Shown here in pieces: positions 1-3,565 of a stretch of DNA of 10,926 nt. Numbering within the stretch: position 1 is the first letter of the stretch; each line of letters starts with the position of its first letter. The stretch comes from Candidatus Campbelliibacteriota bacterium (lineage in GTDB: Bacteria; Patescibacteriota; Minisyncoccia; Phycocordibacterales; CSBR16-193), in the NCBI GenBank assembly GCA_007129455.1, contig SKVL01000011.1, forward strand, positions 1-10,926, in the 5' to 3' direction. The notes under the pieces were generated by a model, which saw only the letters and a list, made by a program, of their open reading frames with translations, had not been told where the DNA came from and did not search any database. The position numbers were made by a program, and so were the translations under genes.

Positions 1-121
1 CCGACAGACAAGCTGTCGGGGTCCTACAAAAATATAGTCGCTTCGCTCGTTATTTAGTGTGATACCCCGACAGACAAGCTGTCGGGGTCCTACAAAAATA
101 TAGTCGCTTCGCTCGTTATTT
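1..121. repeat. Tandem 66-bp repeat with hairpin, two copies
   Basis: Positions 1-55 are repeated exactly at 67-121, a period of 66 bp; the first copy is cut by the window edge. Each copy holds an inverted repeat (CCCCGACAG, 5-nt loop, CTGTCGGGG; complete at 65-87) and the segment GTCGCTTCGCTCG, whose other strand contains GCGAAGC, a sequence known to form a very stable mini-hairpin. On the minus strand the repeats lie just downstream of tRNA-Ala and include short T runs, so they could stop or process that transcript. Similar hairpin repeats occur in CPR genomes from memory, but I cannot check this. Confidence 0.85.
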
Positions 122-124
122 TTG

Positions 125-197
125 TGGACCTGAGGAGACTCGAACTCCTTACCTCGCCCATGCCATGGGCGCGCTCTACCAGCTGAGCTACAGGCCC
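125..197 (-). tRNA. tRNA-Ala (anticodon GGC)
   Basis: Read on the minus strand this 73-nt RNA folds as a full cloverleaf: acceptor GGGCCTG/CAGGTCC, D arm with GCTCAGCTGGTAGAGC, anticodon stem CGCCC/GGGCG around loop ATGGCAT (anticodon GGC, reading GCC/GCU Ala codons), and T arm AGGAG-TTCGAGT-CTCCT. The acceptor has the G3:U70 wobble pair, the main identity element for alanyl-tRNA synthetase. The discriminator base is A and is followed by CAA, so CCA must be added after transcription. Confidence 0.97.
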
Positions 198-216
198 TTA
201 AATCAAGACTCAAGGG

Positions 217-222
217 ATTATA
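217..222 (-). promoter_or_regulatory. Promoter -10 of tRNA-Ala
   Basis: Minus strand shows a perfect TATAAT preceded by TGT, an extended -10 (TGnTATAAT). Transcription would start near 210, about 13 nt before the tRNA. The -35 region is only T-rich and is not a good match. It is divergent from the tRNA-Leu promoter. Confidence 0.6.
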
Positions 223-237
223 ACACAAAAACAAAGT

Positions 238-266
238 TTGAAAAAAGATGCGCGATATAGTATTTT
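238..266 (+). promoter_or_regulatory. Promoter of tRNA-Leu
   Basis: TTGAAA at 238-243 and TATTTT at 261-266 are separated by exactly 17 bp. The expected start at about 273 is only a few bases before the mature tRNA at 276. Confidence 0.55.
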
Positions 267-275
267 ATATTACAC

Positions 276-357
276 GCCCGGGTGGCGGAATTGGTAGACG
301 CGCACGACTCAAAATCGTGTGGGGTAACCCATGAGAGTTCGATTCTCTCCCCGGGCA
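276..357 (+). tRNA. tRNA-Leu (anticodon CAA)
   Basis: An 82-nt class II tRNA: acceptor GCCCGGG/CCCGGGC, D arm TGGCGGAATTGGTAGACGC, anticodon stem CACGA/TCGTG around CTCAAAA (anticodon CAA, reading UUG), a variable arm pairing GGG with CCC, and T arm GAGAG-TTCGATT-CTCTC. The discriminator is A, as required for leucine tRNAs. CCA is not encoded (A is followed by CAA). Confidence 0.97.
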
Positions 358-371
358 CAAGCTTAAACGAG

Positions 372-415
372 AAAAAATAAAGGCCGGCATATATCTCTTG
401 ATATTTACCGGCCTT
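372..415 (-). terminator. Rho-independent terminator after the zinc-protein gene
   Basis: AAGGCCGG (380-387) pairs with CCGGCCTT (408-415), with a further ATATC/GATAT pairing inside. On the minus strand the stem is followed by TTTATTTTTTC, a good U tract, so it ends transcription coming from 463-1317. On the plus strand there is no T tract, so it is unlikely to end the tRNA-Leu transcript by itself. Confidence 0.8.
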
Positions 416-462
416 AGAAAAGAGCGTGCTTGTTTTCCATATGGCACCAAATTCCGGTTTAT

Positions 463-690
463 TTAGAATGTTAATACCAACATTTTCTCCTTTACAGGAG
501 GCAAGTTCGCCTTCCCCATACAAACAGGACAAAAGGCATAGCCCCCTTCCCCATCAGGATCCCCAATCCAACAAACGCTACAAAATGATGCCTTGCAAAG
601 AGGACATTTAAAACCCCATATCTTCAGGCTGTACTCTCTTCCGCAATTCAAACAATCCTTGAGAGGGTGTTTTAAAATAAACTCTTTCAT
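463..690 (-). CDS. Small four-CxxC zinc-binding protein
   Basis: A 75-residue protein with four CxxC pairs: C13/C16, C29/C32, C37/C40 and C54/C57. Eight cysteines in this spacing are enough for two structural zinc ions, as in double zinc-ribbon or RING-like treble-clef folds; no catalytic residues are evident. There is no signal peptide, so it should be cytoplasmic. The start is supported by AAAGGAG about 7 nt upstream of the ATG. It lies 60 nt after the stop of the membrane-protein gene at 751-1317 and is followed by a strong terminator, so the two are probably one transcript. Function is unknown; such proteins often bind nucleic acid or another protein. Confidence 0.75.
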   Translation of the reverse strand: MKEFILKHPLKDCLNCGREYSLKIWGFKCPLCKASFCSVCWIGDPDGEGGYAFCPVCMGKANLPPVKEKMLVLTF

Positions 691-750
691 TATTATCTCC
701 TTTCCGTTAAAAGTCTTAGCTTACCAAAGTCCCCAAGGTCAGCGACCACT

Positions 751-1317
751 TTAGAGAACTCTATAAATCGTGGCATAGATCAAAAGAGAACTCTCAATTC
801 CAACATCGTTACTTACACCCATGCGAGGGTCAAGAGAAAAGTGACCGGCATAAGAAAAAAATTCTTTAACCTCCGTAATGTCGGAGATCCACATGAGGTC
901 AGCACCGCTTTCCATGGCCTTTATCGCCATGGTCGAAATGAGTGATTCAACTGATGTCTTTTGATCTCTTACCTCAACGGTGATAACACCTACCAAAAAA
1001 CACATCACTTTCGGTATATCTATGGTGACGCGTAAACCCTCCGAGCTTTCAAGGTCTTCTCTCATGAGAACTTTCCGGACGATAAAGTCTCGAGTCGTCA
1101 AATCAGCTAAATTAAAAGCCTCCTCTTTTGTAATCTCCACTTTAAGCTTTTTTTCTTCCAGTTCCGAAGCTGCCTCTTCCACGGTTTCCCAAGCGGTTAC
1201 CTCAAAAGAAACTTCTTTTTTGAAGCTATCAATTATTAGGATAACAAGAATACCAATCGATAAAACCGCCATAAAGGTCATTGCCGTTAAAAAAAGGACT
1301 TTTTTTCTGTTTTTCAT
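751..1317 (-). CDS. Membrane-anchored protein of unknown function
   Basis: A 188-residue protein starting at MKNRKKVLF. The upstream Met at 1356 would add 13 residues, but only the start at 1317 has a Shine-Dalgarno site (AGGAGG, 5 nt away). A basic N-terminus followed by a hydrophobic stretch (about residues 6-28) gives a single membrane anchor with the rest outside the cytoplasm. Residues about 30-60 are Glu/Lys-rich and helical. The C-terminal part (helix with AIKAMESGADL, then a strand-rich end) resembles by eye the end of the protein at 2551-2925, suggesting a shared extracytoplasmic fold. I do not recognise the family. A promoter (TTGACA, 17 bp, CATTAT) precedes it, and it is followed by the zinc protein. 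Confidence 0.75.
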   Translation of the reverse strand: MKNRKKVLFLTAMTFMAVLSIGILVILIIDSFKKEVSFEVTAWETVEEAASELEEKKLKVEITKEEAFNLADLTTRDFIVRKVLMREDLESSEGLRVTIDIPKVMCFLVGVITVEVRDQKTSVESLISTMAIKAMESGADLMWISDITEVKEFFSYAGHFSLDPRMGVSNDVGIESSLLIYATIYRVL

Positions 1318-1367
1318 TAGGCCCTCCTGCTGTTTATGATTTTTTAAAAGAACCAACTGTTTTTCAA

Positions 1368-1396
1368 ATAATGTTCTTTTTTATAAAGATTGTCAA
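1368..1396 (-). promoter_or_regulatory. Promoter of the membrane-protein gene
   Basis: On the minus strand a perfect TTGACA (1391-1396) is followed after 17 bp by CATTAT (1368-1373, four of six matches). The leader of about 44 nt contains GGTTCTTTTAAAAA (1341-1354), a variant of the boxA-like motif found in the other leaders of this region. Confidence 0.6.
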
Positions 1397-1470
1397 ATTA
1401 AACCTTAGTGAATTCAAACAGGCCAATACCGCTCCCGAATCAAGTCCATAAACACAAATACGGGAGATCT

Positions 1471-1641
1471 AAAAAACAAAAAACCCTACATAAAAGTGGG
1501 CTAAAGAGTTGCGGTGAAAAGATATTCACCGCTCCAAGAGATTCGTTTTCCAAATCTCGAGGAGGGAGATTTTTGCACTTGAAGCGCAAAGATCGGAGTC
1601 CGAATCTCTTTTTCCCTTTAAGCCCACTCTCATACAGGGTT
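1471..1641 (-). ncRNA. Candidate structured small RNA of about 170 nt
   Basis: The minus-strand RNA has its two ends joined by a helix of about 25 bp (1616-1641 with 1482-1506, one bulged base, some G-U pairs). It also has a 10-bp helix AAGAGATTCG/CGAATCTCTT (1601-1610 with 1536-1545), a hairpin GCGGTGAA/TTCACCGC (1511-1532), and an apical hairpin TTTGCGC/GTGCAAA (1572-1590). After the closing helix comes TTTTTTGTTTTTT, a terminator U tract. The matching promoter puts +1 exactly at 1641. The overall plan (long closing stem, small hairpin in the 3' strand of the central region, apical stem) resembles 6S RNA, but I see no sequence match to 6S, SRP RNA, RNase P or tmRNA, so the class stays open. 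A plus-strand reading frame here is only a shadow. Confidence 0.65.
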
Positions 1642-1647
1642 AATATC

Positions 1648-1676
1648 CGAGTATCATTACTTGCAAGATCTGTAAA
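1648..1676 (-). promoter_or_regulatory. Promoter of the candidate small RNA
   Basis: TTTACA (1671-1676), 17 bp, then TACTCG (1648-1653) preceded by TGA, giving an extended -10. The +1 expected six bases later is A at 1641, the first base of the RNA's closing helix. The same TGATACT core is found in the promoter at 3243-3271. Confidence 0.5.
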
Positions 1677-1704
1677 TCTAGATTACACGAATATACATTC
1701 AATT

Positions 1705-1718
1705 TTTCTCAAAGAACA
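1705..1718 (-). promoter_or_regulatory. boxA-like antitermination motif 1
   Basis: Minus strand reads TGTTCTTTGAGAAA, close to the boxA element of rRNA leaders (TGTTCTTTGAAAA in many Gram-positive operons), which binds NusB/S10 and lets polymerase pass terminators. It begins one nucleotide after the last stem III base of the first hammerhead ribozyme. Confidence 0.5.
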
Positions 1719-1784
1719 CCCTTTTTCGCCCTGCCGTTTGTTTCCGTATGGGCTCATCAGTCACGCTCTCGGCGTGAGAAAGTG
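1719..1784 (-). ncRNA. Hammerhead ribozyme, type III, copy 1
   Basis: The minus-strand RNA holds every invariant core element in order. These are H17 = C (1778) after U16.1, stem I TCACGC/GCGTGA with loop CGAGA (1761-1777), CTGATGA (1754-1760), stem II GCCC/GGGC (1750-1753 with 1728-1731), then GAAA. Stem III is short: UUUC pairs with AAAG, followed by one mismatch and one more G-C. Cleavage is predicted between 1778 and 1777. The segment 1711-1782 is identical to 2443-2514. The U-U-C cleavage triplet is allowed by the NUH rule but is less common than GUC. Confidence 0.8.
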
Positions 1785-1813
1785 GGAGATTGTCTTTTTC
1801 AAGAAAACCTCCC
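1784..1813 (-). other. Hairpin directly 5' of ribozyme copy 1
   Basis: GGGAG and CTCCC at the two ends of this segment pair, with weaker internal A/T-rich pairing. On the minus strand it abuts stem III of the first hammerhead. On the plus strand it is followed by seven T and could act as a terminator for plus-strand transcripts. Confidence 0.45.
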
Positions 1814-1830
1814 TTTTTTTGTTCTAAAGA

Positions 1831-1862
1831 GAAAAAGGAAGATAGTTACCTTACTATCTCCC
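1831..1862 (-). terminator. Terminator overlapping the lipoprotein stop codon
   Basis: On the minus strand GGGAGATAGT (1853-1862) pairs with ACTATCTTCC (1837-1846) over 10 bp, including one G-U, with a 6-nt loop that holds part of the TAA stop. TTTTTCTCTTT follows. The first ribozyme lies beyond it, so it is reached only by read-through or antiterminated polymerase. Confidence 0.65.
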
Positions 1863-2319
1863 AAGATCCATCGGGTTGCCGGCAAGCGGTTCCGTAGGCT
1901 TGCTTAGTCTTACCGCCAACCTTAACCTCGGTGGTATACTCACGACAATACCGGGTCTCGGCAGAGGTCGACTCTTCATATGTCCTGGTCGGGGTTACGG
2001 TGTAAACCGTTCTCGTATCCGGGTTGTACCACTCTGAACTGGCACCTGAAGGCTTATGTTCAAGAGTTTGAGCCATTCTTTCTCTGTCCCTACGATCCAT
2101 TCGGTCCATGTAACTGCCGACATAACCGCCCAAAGCGGCACCTGCAAGCGTCCCACCTATAATGGCGGCGGTCTTCCCGTCACCTTTTCCAATTTGAGAC
2201 CCTATCACCCCTCCGGCTACTCCGCCGATGACGGCTCCACCCAGGGTGTTTCCGGATCCATGACTGCAGCCGCTTAAAGCAACCGCTAACACAAATGTAA
2301 AAATGATGAACCTTTTCAT
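1846..2319 (-). CDS. Glycine-zipper lipoprotein, 17-kDa surface antigen type
   Basis: A 157-residue lipoprotein. Residues 1-17 are a signal peptide ending in the lipobox LSGC, so C18 should be lipidated and the protein exported. Residues about 24-70 are a Gly/Ala-rich double glycine zipper (GGAVIGGVAGGVIGSQIG and a second copy), followed by an Arg/Asp-rich linker and a C-terminal domain with YCREYTTEV and ACRQPDGSW. This order matches the 17-kDa outer membrane surface antigen family (rickettsial type), where the zipper is membrane-associated. AGGAGG lies 4-5 nt before the ATG. A 52-nt hairpin precedes the Shine-Dalgarno, and ribozyme copy 2 lies about 120 nt upstream. In an organism without an outer membrane this would be an odd gene, so either the host is diderm or the gene was acquired. 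Confidence 0.88.
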   Translation of the reverse strand: MKRFIIFTFVLAVALSGCSHGSGNTLGGAVIGGVAGGVIGSQIGKGDGKTAAIIGGTLAGAALGGYVGSYMDRMDRRDRERMAQTLEHKPSGASSEWYNPDTRTVYTVTPTRTYEESTSAETRYCREYTTEVKVGGKTKQAYGTACRQPDGSWEIVR

Positions 2320-2349
2320 ATTTCCTCCTCTGTTGAAGTTTAAATTTCC

Positions 2350-2401
2350 TTTTACCGCCCCTTGAAGCCACTGCTCTGAACGACCTCAAGTGGCGGTAAA
2401 A
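2350..2401 (-). promoter_or_regulatory. Leader hairpin of the lipoprotein gene
   Basis: TTTTACCGCC and GGCGGTAAAA close a 10-bp stem, extended after one A-G mismatch by CTTGA/TCAAG, with an about 20-nt loop. It ends about 20 nt before the Shine-Dalgarno. There is no U tract, so it looks like an mRNA-stability or translation-control element and not a terminator. A weak GAGAAAAAA/TTTTTTCTC hairpin (2408-2430) precedes it. Confidence 0.6.
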
Positions 2402-2437
2402 TGTCAGGAGAAAAAATATTCTTTTTTCTCTTTTCGA

Positions 2438-2450
2438 TTTTTAAAGAACA
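2438..2450 (-). promoter_or_regulatory. boxA-like antitermination motif 2
   Basis: Minus strand TGTTCTTTAAAAA, immediately after stem III of ribozyme copy 2 and upstream of the lipoprotein leader. It has the boxA core UGUUCUUU followed by an A-rich tail. Confidence 0.5.
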
Positions 2451-2516
2451 CCCTTTTTCGCCCTGCCGTTTGTTTCCGTATGGGCTCATCAGTCACGCTC
2501 TCGGCGTGAGAAAGAG
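2451..2516 (-). ncRNA. Hammerhead ribozyme, type III, copy 2
   Basis: This copy shares a 72-bp identical core with copy 1. On the minus strand: H17 = C at 2510, stem I 2493-2509, CTGATGA at 2486-2492, stem II 2482-2485 with 2460-2463, G12 at 2459, and GAAA continuing to 2456. Stem III is the best of the three: CUCUUU against AAAGGG gives six pairs including one U-G. Predicted cleavage is between 2510 and 2509. The stem III strand abuts the 12-bp hairpin at 2516-2545, so the two helices could stack. Confidence 0.85.
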
Positions 2517-2545
2517 GAGACTCTCTTAAAATCAAGAGAGTCTCC
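2516..2545 (-). terminator. Perfect 12-bp hairpin between a stop codon and ribozyme copy 2
   Basis: GGAGACTCTCTT and AAGAGAGTCTCC pair perfectly around a 6-nt loop, starting 5 nt after the stop of the gene at 2551-2925. On the minus strand it is followed by TCTTTCTC, only a weak U tract, and those same U residues form the 5' strand of stem III. It may be a terminator, or the protective 3' hairpin left after ribozyme cleavage. Confidence 0.55.
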
Positions 2546-2550
2546 ATTTA

Positions 2551-2925
2551 TTAAATATCTTCCGTCTTTATGACAATGAATCTTGCGGAAAAAAATTCTT
2601 CTCTTCCATCAACCTCTCGTCCATACACCTTATTGAAAACACTAAAACCGGACGTTCTTCTAACCACTTTTGAACTAACGTTGGTCAATTGAGCGCTACC
2701 TCCGAGTTTTTCCGCTTCGTTGTCAGCACGAGTGATGATTTCATTCATTCCAAAATCCGAAGAAGTAGCTCTAATCAAAAAAAAAGCAATAACATTCTCA
2801 TCAGCGGTTTTTCTTATACTAACCTCGATCCCTTCTTTAGGGGTTTTTAGATAGGTTATCGTTGCTCCAATGATTAACCCAAGACACAAGAAAACCAAAC
2901 AATTCAACAGTACTTTTTTATTCAT
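2551..2925 (-). CDS. Small membrane-anchored protein of unknown function
   Basis: A 124-residue protein starting at MNKKVLLN. A longer frame from 2994 exists, but AGGAGG lies 8 nt before the ATG at 2925, which decides the start. Residues about 5-26 are a hydrophobic anchor or signal sequence, and the remainder would be outside the cytoplasm. The C-terminal half (EIITRADNEAEKLGG, then SSKVVRR, ending in ARFIVIKTEDI) shows the same helix-then-strands pattern as the end of the protein at 751-1317, hinting at distant paralogy. The helix with A..EAe.lGg also recalls small periplasmic alpha/beta domains, but I cannot name a family. It is flanked by ribozyme copies on both sides (copy 3 upstream, copy 2 downstream). 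Confidence 0.75.
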   Translation of the reverse strand: MNKKVLLNCLVFLCLGLIIGATITYLKTPKEGIEVSIRKTADENVIAFFLIRATSSDFGMNEIITRADNEAEKLGGSAQLTNVSSKVVRRTSGFSVFNKVYGREVDGREEFFSARFIVIKTEDI

Positions 2926-3030
2926 AATCTCTTCCTCCTTCCAATTAAGATAGTTAATTTTTGCCAAAATGAAAAACCTTTTATCTAGAATCACTTACGA
3001 ATATAAGGTTACACACAGTTTGGCATAGGC

Positions 3031-3043
3031 TTTTCAAAGAACA
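3031..3043 (-). promoter_or_regulatory. boxA-like antitermination motif 3
   Basis: Minus strand TGTTCTTTGAAAA, an exact copy of the boxA form common in Gram-positive rRNA leaders. It lies 18 nt after the strong terminator hairpin at 3061-3122 and about 105 nt before the start of the gene at 2551-2925. Confidence 0.55.
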
Positions 3044-3060
3044 ATTCTTTGTCTCTCCCC

Positions 3061-3122
3061 AACAAAAAACGGCCGCAAACTTCTTTCCACTCAAGTAAGA
3101 AAGTTTACGACCGTTTTTTGTT
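3061..3122. terminator. Strong bidirectional terminator hairpin
   Basis: AACAAAAAACGG (3061-3072) pairs with CCGTTTTTTGTT (3111-3122) over 12 bp. Inside, AAACTT/AAGTTT with a bulge extends the stem. Both strands give CCGTTTTTTG at the 3' side, so it can stop transcription either way. On the minus strand it stops RNA from the promoter at 3243-3271 before the gene at 2551-2925, unless polymerase is antiterminated. Confidence 0.75.
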
Positions 3123-3205
3123 CGTATAATAAGATTACCGCAAAACAGAACAAAATGCTTTGTCCGTCTTTTGACTCCCTCCTCAAGGACTTAATTTTTA
3201 TTTAT

Positions 3206-3220
3206 TTTTTAAAGAATCTT
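3206..3220 (-). promoter_or_regulatory. Weaker boxA-like motif near the start of the 3236 transcript
   Basis: Minus strand AAGATTCTTTAAAAA, about 16 nt after the predicted transcription start. A T to A change in the core makes it a poorer boxA match than the other three. Confidence 0.3.
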
Positions 3221-3242
3221 TATTTAACTTTTTCTTTTTTAG

Positions 3243-3271
3243 ACAGTATCATAGTTTTTTCTATCTGTCAA
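3243..3271 (-). promoter_or_regulatory. Promoter inside the 2926-3565 gap
   Basis: Perfect TTGACA (3266-3271), 17 bp, then TACTGT (3243-3248) preceded by TGA (extended -10). The expected start is about 3236. The transcript would run through a boxA-like motif to the terminator at 3061-3122, about 170 nt, so this is either an attenuated leader of the next gene or a second small RNA. Confidence 0.6.
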
Positions 3272-3386
3272 CTACTTTTGAGTTATTAATATACAAAAAA
3301 CCCGAATATTAACGCTTTTTTATATTTAAAGATTTAGCCTCTTAAAAATGACTATTTTAAATGGAATCTTAAGATAAGAATATTTT

Positions 3387-3449
3387 CTTTTTCGCCCTGC
3401 TATGCACTTTCAATACGGGCTCATCAGTCACGCTCTCGGCGTGAAAAAG
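3387..3449 (-). ncRNA. Hammerhead ribozyme, type III, copy 3 (diverged)
   Basis: Stem I with its loop, CTGATGA and the first stem II strand are identical to copies 1 and 2 (3417-3444), and so is GCAGGGCGAAAAAG. Loop II differs in sequence and in length by one base. H17 is U at 3445, and stem III is four pairs (UUU-C with AAA-G). Predicted cleavage is between 3445 and 3444. Keeping the core while the loop drifts is what selection on a ribozyme should give. No boxA follows directly; the next base run is AAATATTC. Confidence 0.75.
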
Positions 3450-3492
3450 GTGAAAGAGTTTTTGAAATTGAGGCACTCTTCCGAAATCACCT
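3448..3492 (-). other. Hairpin directly 5' of ribozyme copy 3
   Basis: AGGTGA/TCACCT (3487-3492 with 3448-3453) and AAGAGT/ACTCTT (3475-3480 with 3454-3459) form a two-part stem with a 6-nt bulge on one side and a 15-nt loop. Its last two bases overlap the ribozyme's stem III strand, so hairpin and stem III compete or stack. Confidence 0.5.
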
Positions 3493-3505
3493 CATTGAAC
3501 CATAA

Positions 3506-3531
3506 GGTCGGCTTTAATATTAAAGCCGACC
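3506..3531 (-). terminator. Perfect 26-bp palindrome after the repeat-protein gene
   Basis: A perfect inverted repeat (GGTCGGCTTTAAT and its complement, 13 bp each side) lies 34 nt after the stop codon. It can form a strong 3' hairpin, but the T content after it on the minus strand (TTATGG) is poor, so it is more likely a 3'-end stabiliser or weak terminator. Confidence 0.5.
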
Positions 3532-3565
3532 GAGAAAGAAATAAGAACACCAATGTTTCATATAT

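Noticed and set aside
218..532. Minus-strand reading frame of 104 codons
   Set aside because: It crosses the tRNA-Leu gene, the terminator and the end of the zinc-protein gene; it is a shadow.
751..1317. CpaB/SAF-type pilus assembly protein
   Set aside because: One membrane segment followed by a DFIVRKVLMREDL-like stretch gave a faint impression of SAF domains, but the length and remaining sequence do not fit.
1471..1641. Calling the structured RNA 6S RNA (ssrS)
   Set aside because: The overall shape is similar, but the central bubble is small and I see no conserved 6S sequence, so the name is not supported.
1408..1827. Plus-strand reading frame of 139 codons
   Set aside because: It runs antisense through the candidate small RNA and ribozyme copy 1, has no Shine-Dalgarno, and its base order is explained by RNA helices on the other strand.
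1711..2514. Ribozyme repeats read as a CRISPR array or IS fragment
   Set aside because: Spacing is irregular, genes lie between the copies, no transposase or terminal inverted repeats are seen, and the internal structure is that of a hammerhead.
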